A DNA stretch of 32,250 bases from Rhizobium sp. Q54 (lineage in GTDB: Bacteria > Pseudomonadota > Alphaproteobacteria > Micropepsales > Micropepsaceae), in assembly GCA_945860165.1 (NCBI GenBank), contig CAMAPL010000024.1, positions 1 to 32,250 of the forward strand. Direction: 5' to 3'. Below are positions 9,090 to 15,987 of the stretch, piece after piece (the stretch's first letter is position 1; each line of letters starts with the position of its first letter). The position numbers and the translations under genes are program-made. The notes beneath the pieces are model-generated. The model saw only the letters and a program-made list of their open reading frames with translations. It was not told the DNA's origin and made no database searches.

Positions 9090-9446
9090 GCCGCGCGCGG
9101 GTTTTTCTGCCCCCGGCCTGGCCGTGCCTGTCCAAGGCGTGCCGCCCCTGGTCGCCCGCTTTGCGCCAAATCAGGTATGGCCGCCCCGCAACCGCAATAT
9201 AATCGTTTAAAAACATACAGATAAATAGAAACGCCCATGAAAGGCCCAGCCGCGCGATTGTGTGTCCCCGCATGAGCCGGTTTGGGCGCCTTGATTCCGA
9301 CAAGGGCGCCGACGGCAGACCGGTTCTCACTAACTTACGTGCCGGCTCTGGCTTGGCGTGATGCGAGATTTCAATTCACCTGTTCTGACTTGAAATCGAA
9401 AAACTCTCAGGCGGACGGGACACGGCTTTTGCGCTATGCCGCAGCC

Positions 9447-9839
9447 ATGTTCTTTCGCGGACTATTTCTGCCATGGGTGCGCCTCGCGGGGCTGTGGCTG
9501 TTCTGGCCGGCGGTCGTGGTGGTGATATGGGGCCAGCTGACGCCGCACCCGCCGCCCGCCGCCGAAAACCAGTGGGATAAGGCGCAGCATTTCATCGCTT
9601 ATTTCGGCATGGCCTTGCTGGCCACCCTGGGATGGGGGCGGCGAGGCAGGCAGATCTGGATATTGCTGGGCCTTCTCGCAATGGGCGGGTCGCTGGAGAT
9701 CGTCCAGGGCATGGTGGGGCGCGGCGCGGAATGGCTGACCCAGGCCGCCAACACGCTGGGCGCGCTGCTGGGCACGGGCGTGGCCATGGTCTATCTCGCC
9801 ATACCGCGCAGTCTTGTTGACGACCCGCCGCGCGATTAG
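9447..9839 (+). CDS. VanZ-like membrane protein
   Basis: I place the start at the ATG at 9447, giving 130 residues, because the frame upstream of it reads like non-coding sequence (the open frame goes back to 9282). The protein has about four hydrophobic segments. The segment [13 protein letters not shown] (conserved D-K-x-x-H) and the later S-L-E-I-V-Q-G and T-L-G-A-L-L-G-T match the VanZ-like family, small membrane proteins of unclear role related to teicoplanin-resistance VanZ. No strong SD is visible. It precedes mscL by 28 bases on the same strand. Confidence 0.75.
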   Translation: MFFRGLFLPWVRLAGLWLFWPAVVVVIWGQLTPHPPPAAENQWDKAQHFIAYFGMALLATLGWGRRGRQIWILLGLLAMGGSLEIVQGMVGRGAEWLTQAANTLGALLGTGVAMVYLAIPRSLVDDPPRD

Positions 9840-9867
9840 CCTGCGGGCATATTACGGAGAGATAGTG

Positions 9868-10272
9868 ATGTTCGAGGAATTCAAGAAATTCGCCATGCGC
9901 GGCAACGTGCTGGATCTCGCGATCGGCGTGATTATCGGCGCATCCTTCACCGGCATCATCAATTCGCTGGTCAACGACATCATCATGCCGCCCATCGGGC
10001 TGGCGCTGGGCGGGGTGGATTTCTCCAACTTCTTCTGGGTCCTGAAAGGTGAGACTGCCGACACATTGGCCGCCGCCAAGGCCGCCAAGGCCGTCACCAT
10101 CAATTACGGACTTTTCGTCAATGCGGTGATCAATTTCATGATCGTCGCCTTTGCGCTCTTCCTGCTGATCCGGCAGATCAACAAACTTTCCGCGCCCAAG
10201 CCCGCCGAAGCGGCGGCGACGCCGGAAGATGTTCTTCTGCTGCGCGAGATCCGCGACGCGCTCAAGAAATGA
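9868..10272 (+). CDS. mscL: Large-conductance mechanosensitive channel
   Basis: The protein has 134 residues. The N-terminal amphipathic helix ([20 protein letters not shown]) leads into TM1, which carries G-V-I-I-G-A-S-F-T and N-D-I-I-M-P-P, the most conserved part of MscL. A periplasmic loop and TM2 (residues about 75-100) follow, then a charged cytoplasmic helix. The homopentamer opens under membrane tension at hypo-osmotic shock. The ATG at 9868 has a GGAGA SD; an upstream ATG at 9814 lies inside the preceding gene and is unlikely. The stop overlaps the next start (ATGA). Confidence 0.97.
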   Translation: MFEEFKKFAMRGNVLDLAIGVIIGASFTGIINSLVNDIIMPPIGLALGGVDFSNFFWVLKGETADTLAAAKAAKAVTINYGLFVNAVINFMIVAFALFLLIRQINKLSAPKPAEAAATPEDVLLLREIRDALKK

Positions 10273-10835
10273 AGCAGGCTGTCTTTTTCCTCGCCCTGAT
10301 GCTGGCCACGCCCGTCATCGCGCAAGCGCCTATGACACCGGCGACTGGCGATCCGGCCGCGCCGGCGAATGCATTCTATGCGGTGTATGGCCCGCAGGTG
10401 GGCAAGGGCGGCGGCATTCCCGATGCCGCCGCGCGCCTGCGTTATTCCGCCGTGCTGTCCCCGCGCCTCAACAAGCAGCTTGCCGATGCCGCCGCCGCCC
10501 AGCGCCGCCTCACCGCCAAGGTGAAGAACGCGGTGCCGCCCATGCTGGAAGGCGATATATTCTCCTCCCTGTTCGAAGGCGCCACGGGCTGGAAGGTCGG
10601 CACCTGCCAGGGCGACGCTGCCGCCGCCCGCTGCCCGGTGGCACTGACGCACGTGTCTCCTCCTGTCGCGGGTCGGCCGCCGGTCAAGCCTGCGAACTGG
10701 AGCGATACGGTGCTTTTGACCAACACCCCGCAGGGCTGGAAAGTGGACGACGTGATCTATGACGCGGGCTTTGCCTTCGGCAATACCGGGCGGCTCAGCG
10801 CCATGCTGCGGATGGTCGTCGCCTCAAATCCGTGA
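10269..10835 (+). CDS. Secreted DUF3828-like protein
   Basis: The 188-residue product begins with a clear signal peptide ([20 protein letters not shown], likely cut after AQA). The mature part has an F-Y-A-V-Y-G segment, a [13 protein letters not shown] segment, [11 protein letters not shown], and a late [12 protein letters not shown] motif. This order (helical start, then a GW-V-DDV strand) resembles DUF3828 and similar periplasmic proteins of unknown function. Two cysteines could form a disulfide. It overlaps mscL by 4 bases, suggesting co-expression. The family label is from memory and tentative. Confidence 0.65.
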   Translation: MKQAVFFLALMLATPVIAQAPMTPATGDPAAPANAFYAVYGPQVGKGGGIPDAAARLRYSAVLSPRLNKQLADAAAAQRRLTAKVKNAVPPMLEGDIFSSLFEGATGWKVGTCQGDAAAARCPVALTHVSPPVAGRPPVKPANWSDTVLLTNTPQGWKVDDVIYDAGFAFGNTGRLSAMLRMVVASNP

Positions 10836-10889
10836 GACGGCCGTAACTTTTCGCCGGTTCCGGCGTAATGGGGAAAGGAAGGAAACCTC

Positions 10890-11264
10890 ATGAGTGAGAC
10901 AAAAAACCTGACACCCGAACAGCATCGCGTGCTGCGCGAGCATGGCACCGAACGCCCCGGTTCCAGCCCGCTGAACCATGAAAAGCGCCCCGGCGAATTT
11001 CAGTGCGCCGGCTGCGGTGCCGAATTGTTCGATGCCGGCACCAAATTCGAAAGCGGCACCGGCTGGCCAAGTTTTTACGACACCTTGCCGGGGGCAGTGA
11101 AAACCACCACCGACAGCAGCCACGGCATGGTCCGCACAGAGTTTCATTGCGCCCAATGCGGCGGCCATCTTGGCCATGTCTTCAATGACGGGCCTGGGCC
11201 CACCGGCCTGCGCTATTGCACCAATGGTTGCGCGTTGGACTTCAAGCCCGACGAGAAGAAGTAA
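10890..11264 (+). CDS. msrB: Peptide-methionine (R)-S-oxide reductase MsrB
   Basis: The protein is 124 residues long. Two C-x-x-C pairs (F-Q-C-A-G-C-G and F-H-C-A-Q-C-G-G) bind structural zinc. The G-T-G-W-P-S-F and [11 protein letters not shown] motifs are diagnostic, and the catalytic cysteine lies in [10 protein letters not shown]. There is no signal peptide, so it acts in the cytoplasm, repairing oxidised methionine in proteins with thioredoxin. An extra cysteine three residues after the active-site stretch is unusual in position. A purine-rich SD (AAGGAAGG) precedes the ATG, and a strong terminator follows directly after the stop. Confidence 0.97.
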   Translation: MSETKNLTPEQHRVLREHGTERPGSSPLNHEKRPGEFQCAGCGAELFDAGTKFESGTGWPSFYDTLPGAVKTTTDSSHGMVRTEFHCAQCGGHLGHVFNDGPGPTGLRYCTNGCALDFKPDEKK

Positions 11265-11292
11265 AAAAGCCCGCGCCAATGGGCGGGCTTTT
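11265..11292 (+). terminator. Rho-independent terminator after msrB
   Basis: The arms AAAAGCCCGC (11265-11274) and GCGGGCTTTT (11283-11292) are perfectly complementary and end in a short T-run. It starts immediately after the msrB stop codon. Confidence 0.88.
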
Positions 11293-11590
11293 CAATTCAG
11301 GTTAGCTGTTCGCGGGCGTGGACACCGGGAGGTTAAAGCGCCCGCGTCACGCCGCTATGCAACGCGTGGCGCAGGCGGGAATCTTCCAGGTCCAGTTCGC
11401 GCACGATGCGGCGGTGACCGAGAGCAGGCCAAAGGCGATGGGAAGTTCGAGAAGAAGCATGGGGGCGGATAGTGGCGGCTGAGCGATGGCGGTGCAATGT
11501 GGAGAGACGCTTGCGTCGGAAGCGGTCCTTGCCTGCTGTGCAGGCTCAGCTGGCGGCCGCCCTCGCGGCTTTGCCGCTCGGCGCGGCGTT
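11293..11590. other. Gene-poor stretch between msrB and tRNA-Arg
   Basis: About 300 bases with no gene I can assign firmly. It contains the small minus-strand frame at 11347-11460 and a GC-rich part near 11520-11590. No other structure stands out. Confidence 0.5.
11347..11460 (-). CDS. Possible small membrane protein, perhaps frameshifted
   Basis: An ATG frame of 37 residues opens with the hydrophobic MLLLELPIAFGLLSV, like the start of the short single-helix proteins often seen in alphaproteobacteria. Its tail (cysteine- and tryptophan-rich) looks unnatural. A neighbouring frame, open to 11333, gives a more protein-like charged tail (R-R-I-V-R-E-L-D-L-E-D-S-R-L-R-H). A one-base shift near residue 14 would join the two. 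It may be a decayed small gene or chance. Confidence 0.28.
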   Translation of the reverse strand: MLLLELPIAFGLLSVTAASCANWTWKIPACATRCIAA

Positions 11591-11630
11591 CACTTTTCCT
11601 AAGCACGCCTTTGCGCGCTAAGGAAAAGTG
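11591..11630 (-). terminator. Stem-loop immediately downstream of tRNA-Arg
   Basis: Arms at 11591-11604 and 11617-11630 pair over 14 bases with one mismatch; the loop side holds GCGC-type pairs. On the minus strand it begins within the encoded CCA of the tRNA. There is no T-run after it, so it may be a processing or stability hairpin rather than a classical terminator. Confidence 0.5.
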
Positions 11631-11705
11631 GCGCACCCGGCAGGATTCGAACCTGCGACCTTCGCCTTCGGAGGGCGACACTCTATCCAGCTGAGCTACG
11701 GGTGC
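11629..11705 (-). tRNA. tRNA-Arg (anticodon CCG), CCA encoded
   Basis: The 77-base sequence folds as a cloverleaf. The acceptor GCACCCG pairs with CGGGTGC. The D-arm GCTC...GAGT is followed by the anticodon stem TCGCC/GGCGA with loop CTCCGAA (anticodon CCG, codon CGG). The T-arm is GCAGG-TTCGAAT-CCTGC. Discriminator G and the CCA are encoded. A hairpin follows directly at its 3' end. Confidence 0.95.
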
Positions 11706-11743
11706 GTGGCCTGTCCGGTCCTATATCCCAACGGGTCAAAAAG

Positions 11744-12250
11744 CTAAAGCGCGACGAGTTCGGCCAGGATTTTGTCCCGGGCGGCCACGATATTCTTGGC
11801 CGGCAAGGCGAGGATTGTGGCGCCCGGCAGGGCCGCCGCCAGAAGGCTGCCCCCACCATTCAGGTTCAGCACCCGGAGCTTTGCCACTTTCGAAAGATCC
11901 TCTGTCGCGACCGCGGACAAGCTGGTCAGCAGCCAGGGGCCATCCCCGGTCATGCCCGCAAAGGCGGCGGGATCGGGGGCATGCACCAGCACCAGCCGGG
12001 CATCGCCGGGCGGCGTGACCTTCTGGCGCATCAATCCGGTCAGCACCGCAGAGCCAGGCAGGTCATGGGCCAGCACCATCAACGCCTTTTGCGCCAGGCG
12101 CGGCCCCAGAGCTGCGGCATCCATGAACAGCGGCTTGCCGTCCCTCCCCCGAATGGGATGGACCCGTGCGATGGCATCCACACCCGCCGCTTCGCAGGCA
12201 GCGATGAAGGCTTTGCGCGCGGCGCGATAGTCTTTGAGATCGGCGGACAT
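11744..12250 (-). CDS. Short protein resembling the N-terminus of DUF2817 (M14-like)
   Basis: The 168-residue protein reads [17 protein letters not shown] near the start, then [21 protein letters not shown]. From memory this matches the opening of DUF2817 proteins, which are zinc-carboxypeptidase-like. Where those have T-H-G-x-E-G with a metal-binding His and Glu, this protein has A-H-D-L-P-G, so the Glu is gone. A later [12 protein letters not shown] resembles the family's L-V-H-A-x-N-P strand. It is about half the usual length and is probably not an active peptidase. It diverges from the dipeptidase gene with 17 bases between starts. Confidence 0.55.
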   Translation of the reverse strand: MSADLKDYRAARKAFIAACEAAGVDAIARVHPIRGRDGKPLFMDAAALGPRLAQKALMVLAHDLPGSAVLTGLMRQKVTPPGDARLVLVHAPDPAAFAGMTGDGPWLLTSLSAVATEDLSKVAKLRVLNLNGGGSLLAAALPGATILALPAKNIVAARDKILAELVAL

Positions 12251-12267
12251 CCTTCTACTCTAGCGCC

Positions 12268-13053
12268 ATGTCCGCCTTTGGCCCACTGGAAGCGTTGCGA
12301 AACCGTCCCATCGGCGATCTCGCCGGCGCGCGCGCGGCGCGCAAGGGCTTTCGCCAGCGCATCGCGATTACATCTAGCAATGACCTGTTCGGGGACGCTG
12401 TGGTGGAGGCCCGTGACGCAGGACTGGCGGGCGCGAATTTCTATGCGGGCACCCGCAACCCGCCCTACTGGCAGCGGGTGGACGGGGCCACTGACAAATT
12501 GTGGTTGCGCCGGACGGTGGCGGAGAAACTGGCCGCTCTCAATGCGCGCCTTGGGCCGTTCGGGCTGGAACTTTTCCTGTTTGATGCATGGCGCCCGCGC
12601 GCGGTGCAGGCCTATTTTCACGATGTCTGGATGCCGCAGGAACTGGCGCGGCGCGGCAGCGCGCTGTCTGGCGCGGCGCTGACCGAAGAGGTCGAACGTT
12701 ACTGGGCCGCGCCCACCGACAATCCGGACTCGCCCGCGCCCCACGCCACCGCGGCGGCGGTGGACCTGACGCTACGATGGAAGAATGGCGAGACGCTGTG
12801 GATGGGGTCGCTGTTCGACGATGTCACCGCCCTGGCGCATCGCGACAGGTTTGAAATCCTCGCGCCCGAAAACTTTTCCTTCTCCGACCAGGAAGCGCGC
12901 GCTAACCGCCGACTGTTGCACTGGCTGATGGTGGAAGAGGGCTTTGCCGGCCATCCTGACGAATGGTGGCATTTCTCTTGGGGCGACCAGATGTGGGCGG
13001 CGCTGACCGGCACACCGGCGGCGCATTACGGTTTGGCGACTATTCCAGAATAG
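12268..13053 (+). CDS. D-alanyl-D-alanine dipeptidase (VanX/DdpX family, M15D)
   Basis: The 261-residue protein has no signal peptide. The zinc ligands and catalytic base of VanX are all visible: H159 and D166 in P-H-A-T-A-A-A-V-D, and E232 and H235 in E-W-W-H-F-S-W. The Arg that stabilises the transition state is in D-A-W-R-P-R. The enzyme hydrolyses D-Ala-D-Ala and related dipeptides, and outside vancomycin-resistance clusters it probably serves peptidoglycan D-Ala recycling. No vanH/vanA-like genes are near, so a resistance role is not indicated. The G of the usual S-x-H-x-x-G-x-A-x-D is replaced by A. Its end overlaps the convergent cyclase-like gene by 14 bases. Confidence 0.88.
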   Translation: MSAFGPLEALRNRPIGDLAGARAARKGFRQRIAITSSNDLFGDAVVEARDAGLAGANFYAGTRNPPYWQRVDGATDKLWLRRTVAEKLAALNARLGPFGLELFLFDAWRPRAVQAYFHDVWMPQELARRGSALSGAALTEEVERYWAAPTDNPDSPAPHATAAAVDLTLRWKNGETLWMGSLFDDVTALAHRDRFEILAPENFSFSDQEARANRRLLHWLMVEEGFAGHPDEWWHFSWGDQMWAALTGTPAAHYGLATIPE

Positions 13054-14098
13054 GCCTAAAAGCCCCGTCCCAATTCTCACCAGGCGGATGCTTTTCAAAA
13101 TATGCAATCCGCGTCAGGTGCAGGTCGTAGAGTTTCTGGCTGGCGCCCGACAGGCGGCGGCATTGCGCGATCAGGTCGCGCACCATCTGCCATTGCTGCT
13201 TGCGGATGGCCTGGAAGATATGATCGTGGAACACCGTCAGGGCGCGGAATTTCGGTGAGGCGCGCGATACCGAACTGCCCATGATGGCGAACAGGGTGGT
13301 AGGCGGATCTCTCTGAGCCGCCGCGATGGTGTCGATTTCCAGAAAGGCAAAGTCGCGTTCGGCGGCGCGCTTGGTATCACCGCTCACGATCAGCGCCGGG
13401 CCATACTGGTGCGACAGGGTCTGGATTCGGCCCGCCATCTCCACCGCGCCGCCATTGACGCTGTAGCCCATGCGGCCATAGCCGCCAAAGCCGCCCGCGA
13501 TCACCCGGCCGGTGGCGACGCCGACGCCGATCTCCACCAGCGGCGGCGCATCCTCGCCGTAATAATCCTGCGCCAGTGCTTCGTTGACGCGCGCCGACAT
13601 GATCGCCATGCTGTTCGCCGCCTCGCAGGCATGCAGTGCATGGTCGGTGTCATCCAGCGGTGCTTTCCAGAAGGCGGCAAAGCCATCGGCGGTCAGCCGG
13701 TCAATGGTGCCGCCATGCGCCAGCGCCTGGTCGATCAGCGGCGTCAGCACTTTCTGCATCAGCCGGGTGAAACCGGCGGCATCGTCCTTGTAGGCCGCTG
13801 CCAGGCCCGCCAGTCCGCGCACGCCGCACACAAGATAGGTGACGCTGCGAATCTCGCCTTCGATGTTCAGCAGGTTGGGCCTGCGCGCGATCATCCCGAC
13901 ATCCGGCTGGGCGTCGGTGCGCACCATACTGGCGGTGAAGGCCATCAGGTTGCGGATATAGGCATCGCGCAGAACCGGCAGCGAGCGGGCCACGATATCG
14001 CGCATATGTTCGTCGGGCACATCGATGCCCGCGCCCACCATCAGCATTCCGGCGGCGCGATTGTCGGTCACGATGGTGGTGTAGATTGGGTCCACCAT
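13040..14098 (-). CDS. Chimeric protein: FliL-like segment fused to a degenerate class III nucleotide cyclase
   Basis: The frame is 352 residues. Residues 1-73 contain an A-G-I-D-V-P-D-E stretch and L-R-D-A-Y-I-R-N-L, matching small FliL-like periplasmic proteins of alphaproteobacteria. From residue 74 it reads like the cytoplasmic half of CHASE2-type adenylate cyclases: E-G-E-I-R-S-V-T-Y-L-V-C-G-V-R-G, G-G-T-I-D-R-L-T-A-D-G, A-P-L-D-D-T-D-H-A-L-H-A-C, then a C-terminal tail typical of that group. Key catalytic residues are altered: the first metal-binding Asp of C-D-x-R-G is Gly, and the G-D-x-V-N-x-A-x-R motif reads G-G-A-V-E-M-A-G-R. Cyclase activity is unlikely. The junction at about residues 70-75 looks like a deletion joint. 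Frame upstream: see 14099-14226. Confidence 0.6.
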   Translation of the reverse strand: MVDPIYTTIVTDNRAAGMLMVGAGIDVPDEHMRDIVARSLPVLRDAYIRNLMAFTASMVRTDAQPDVGMIARRPNLLNIEGEIRSVTYLVCGVRGLAGLAAAYKDDAAGFTRLMQKVLTPLIDQALAHGGTIDRLTADGFAAFWKAPLDDTDHALHACEAANSMAIMSARVNEALAQDYYGEDAPPLVEIGVGVATGRVIAGGFGGYGRMGYSVNGGAVEMAGRIQTLSHQYGPALIVSGDTKRAAERDFAFLEIDTIAAAQRDPPTTLFAIMGSSVSRASPKFRALTVFHDHIFQAIRKQQWQMVRDLIAQCRRLSGASQKLYDLHLTRIAYFEKHPPGENWDGAFRPILE

Positions 14099-14226
14099 GA
14101 TGTAGCTCTTGGACTGAGTGGTTGTGTGCTCCGGTGCTTTTGCGCTTTCTCACCATGCTCCACCGCCCGTCCCGGCAGGATGGTCAGGGTGACAAGAACC
14201 AGAGCTGTCAGCAGTGCGCGCATCAT
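14099..14226 (-). pseudogene. Frameshifted signal-peptide portion of the FliL-like gene
   Basis: A different minus frame encodes M-M-R-A-L-L-T-A-L-V-L-V-T-L-T-I-L-P-G-R-A, a convincing signal peptide, then E-H-G-E. A -1 shift near 14146-14150 continues as E-S-A-K-A-P-E-H-T-T-Q-S-K-S-Y-I directly into the frame at 14098. FliL-like periplasmic proteins begin with exactly such a signal peptide plus a charged linker. I infer that a base is missing here, by mutation or sequencing error. Confidence 0.5.
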
Positions 14227-14277
14227 GGCGCCAGTAAGCGCCGGATTGGTAAATCGAAATTTAACGGGAGACACAAA

Positions 14278-14539
14278 ATGACCAGACGTGGCCTGATGAT
14301 CTCCGCCGTATCCGGGGCTTTGCTGTGTTCGGGCGCCGCTTTGGCGGCCGACCAGCCCGGGCAGAAGTTCCAGGTTTCCCCCGCCAGCCTGGCCGGGCCC
14401 TATGCCACGACCGGGATGGGCAACGGCCCCGACGAGATATCCCGGCCCGCCGGCCAGGCGGTGGCCGGGGATGGCAGCCTGCTTATCGCCAACGATGTGG
14501 CGAATGCGGTCTGGAGGGGGACGTACACGGGAAAACTAG
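14278..14539 (+). pseudogene. Internally deleted sorbosone-dehydrogenase-like gene
   Basis: A GGGAG SD and an ATG at 14278 open a frame with a signal peptide (G-A-L-L-C-S-G-A-A-L-A-A-D), then K-F-Q-V-S-P-A-S-L-A-G-P-Y-A-T and E-I-S-R-P-A-G. This is how PQQ-dependent sorbosone/glucose dehydrogenase-like beta-propeller proteins begin. The next residues (A-V-A-G-D-G-S-L-L-I-A-N-D-V-A-N-A-V-W-R-G-T-Y-T-G-K) match their C-terminal end. Several hundred residues that should lie between are missing. The joint falls at R-P-x-G, a motif present in both ends of the family, so a deletion at short homology is likely. The stop is out of frame (TAG at 14537-14539) and the frame reads on into the tRNA-Ala antisense. 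The family call is from memory. Confidence 0.65.
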
Positions 14540-14569
14540 GTCGGTTCGGTGCTCCATCCCGAAAAAGGA

Positions 14570-14645
14570 TGGTGGAGCTGAGCGGAATCGAACCGCTGAC
14601 CTCCTCATTGCGAACGAGGCGCTCTCCCAACTGAGCTACAGCCCC
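14570..14645 (-). tRNA. tRNA-Ala (anticodon CGC), CCA encoded
   Basis: The 76-base cloverleaf has acceptor GGGGCTG/CAGCTCC (one G-U), D-arm GCTC...GAGC, anticodon stem CCTCG/TGAGG with loop TTCGCAA (anticodon CGC, codon GCG), T-arm AGCGG-TTCGATT-CCGCT, discriminator A and an encoded CCA. Downstream, a GCTCCATCC copy (plus 14551-14559) can pair with its 3' end to form a hairpin. Confidence 0.96.
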
Positions 14646-14681
14646 GAACCGGTCGCCCGAATGCTGTGGGCAAGGCGGGGT

Positions 14682-14710
14682 TTGTAGGGATCAGGGCTTT
14701 CCCCTGTCAA
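14682..14710 (-). promoter_or_regulatory. Promoter of tRNA-Ala
   Basis: The minus strand shows TTGACA (14705-14710), a 17-base spacer and CTACAA (14682-14687). The predicted transcript start lies about 30 bases before the tRNA. The -35 is a perfect match to the consensus. A small AGCCCG/CGGGCT hairpin lies just upstream (14713-14730). Confidence 0.6.
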
Positions 14711-14802
14711 GCAGCCCGGATTTTCGGGCTTTTCGGACCAAGTTCCGCCCGTTACAAGGTGGAACCTCACGTAACAAACCGATAGGCCATAGAGATAGAG
14801 AC

Positions 14803-15096
14803 ATGATGAACCCCATCGCCGCCCTGCTGATCCAGATTCTGGAAATCTACAAATGGATCCTGATTGCCGCGGTGATCGTGAGCTGGCTGACCGCCTTCAA
14901 TGTCATCAATGTCCATAACAATTTCGTCCGCAGCCTACTGCGTATCCTGCTGGTGCTGACCGAGCCGGTGCTGGCGCCCATCCGCCGCATTCTGCCCGCG
15001 ATGGGCGGGCTGGACCTGTCGCCCATCGTCGCCTTCGTGATCATCTGGTTTCTGCAATATACGATCCGCTGGGCATCTTACCGTTACGAGCTTTAA
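14803..15096 (+). CDS. YggT family membrane protein
   Basis: The 97-residue protein has two hydrophobic helices (about 5-30 and 70-90) joined by the conserved L-T-E-P-V-L-A-P-I-R-R-I-L-P stretch and D-L-S-P-I-V-A-F-V-I-I, the YggT signature. YggT proteins are small inner-membrane proteins linked to cell division or osmotic stress in different bacteria; the exact role is open. It lies 3 bases before folD, so the two form an operon, as often seen in alphaproteobacteria. Confidence 0.92.
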   Translation: MMNPIAALLIQILEIYKWILIAAVIVSWLTAFNVINVHNNFVRSLLRILLVLTEPVLAPIRRILPAMGGLDLSPIVAFVIIWFLQYTIRWASYRYEL

Positions 15097-15099
15097 GCC

Positions 15100-15987
15100 A
15101 TGACGGCCAAGGTCATTGACGGCAAGGCCAGTGCCGCGAAGCTGCATGACAAGATCGCCGCCTATGCCGCTGATATCAAAGCCCAGCACAATCTGCAGCC
15201 GGGCTTGGCCACCGTTCTGGTCGGCAGCGACCCGGCCTCGGAAGTCTATGTCCGCAACAAGCGCAAGACGGCGGAGGCCATCGGCTTCAAGTCGGTGCAT
15301 GTCGAACTGCCCGCCGACGTGGCGCAGGACGAACTGATTGCACATGTGAAGGCGCTGTCGGCCGACAAATCGGTGCATGGCATCCTAGTGCAGTTGCCGC
15401 TGCCCAAGCATCTGGACGAAGCCTCTGTGCTGGATGCGCTGGACCCCGCCAAGGATGTTGACGCGCTAACTCCGACCAATGCCGGCCTGCTGCTGTCAGG
15501 CCGCGCCCATCTTGTGTCCTGCACCCCGTCGGGCGTGATGCTGCTGCTCAAGGAATATGCCGGCGACATCGCGGGCAAGGAAGCACTGGTGATCGGCCGC
15601 TCGCTCTTGTTCGGCAAGCCGGCGGCGCAATTGCTGCTGGCGGCCAACGCCACCGTGACCATGGCGCATTCGCGCTCAAAGGATCTGCCGGGACTTGCGC
15701 GCCGTGCCGACATCCTGGTGGCGGCCATCGGTAAGCCCGAATTTGTCAAGGGTGATTGGGTCAAGCCGGGCGCGGTGGTGATCGATGTCGGCATCAACCG
15801 CGTCGATGCGGGCGAAGGAAAATACAAGCTGGTCGGTGATGTGGATTATGCAGTGGCGAAAGAGGTCGCGGGCGCAATCACACCGGTGCCGGGCGGTGTC
15901 GGCGCCATGACCATTGTCTGCCTGATGCACAACACGCTTATCGCTGCGTGTGCGCAGAACAATCTGCCGCTGCCCAAGGCGCTTTAA
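15100..15987 (+). CDS. folD: Bifunctional methylene-THF dehydrogenase / methenyl-THF cyclohydrolase
   Basis: The protein has 295 residues. Catalytic Y50-x-x-x-K54 with K56 lies in E-V-Y-V-R-N-K-R-K. H-G-I-L-V-Q-L-P-L-P is followed by K-D-V-D-A-L-T-P-T-N-A-G, then the C-T-P-S-G-V motif, the Rossmann V-I-G-R-S-L-L-F-G-K-P-A-A for NADP, and P-G-G-V-G-A-M-T near the end. Two small departures are seen: D-V-D-A-L where D-V-D-G-F is common, and P-G-G-V-G-A instead of P-G-G-V-G-P. The enzyme interconverts methylene-, methenyl- and 10-formyl-THF in the cytoplasm, feeding purine synthesis and fMet-tRNA formation. Its stop overlaps the convergent senC stop. Confidence 0.97.
   Translation: MTAKVIDGKASAAKLHDKIAAYAADIKAQHNLQPGLATVLVGSDPASEVYVRNKRKTAEAIGFKSVHVELPADVAQDELIAHVKALSADKSVHGILVQLPLPKHLDEASVLDALDPAKDVDALTPTNAGLLLSGRAHLVSCTPSGVMLLLKEYAGDIAGKEALVIGRSLLFGKPAAQLLLAANATVTMAHSRSKDLPGLARRADILVAAIGKPEFVKGDWVKPGAVVIDVGINRVDAGEGKYKLVGDVDYAVAKEVAGAITPVPGGVGAMTIVCLMHNTLIAACAQNNLPLPKAL

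Larger units (their letters stand above)
8939..9446. other. Long intergenic region upstream of rpmI and the VanZ-like gene
   Basis: About 500 bases without a gene I can support. The rpmI side is GC-rich and carries the UUCG hairpin and a promoter-like pair (9061-9089). The middle is a more AT-rich stretch near 9195-9235. Frames crossing the region on both strands lack family features and vary from Arg-rich to Pro-rich, so I treat them as chance. Confidence 0.6.

Noticed and set aside
8950..9330. 126-codon minus-strand frame upstream of rpmI
   Set aside because: Arg/Pro-rich mixed composition, no family feature, and it covers the likely rpmI promoter and leader.
11497..11694. 65-codon plus-strand frame ending Q-D-S-N-L-R-P
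   Set aside because: It overlaps the tRNA-Arg antisense and is the same kind of artefact.
12268..13053. Vancomycin-resistance role for the VanX-type enzyme
   Set aside because: No vanH, vanA or vanRS-like genes are near; the VanZ-like gene 2.4 kb away is a common membrane family and not in the same unit.
14540..14634. C-terminal reading-through peptide ending S-G-I-E-P-L-T-S-S-L-R
   Set aside because: This is the well-known translation of an antisense tRNA gene, here tRNA-Ala, not a protein.
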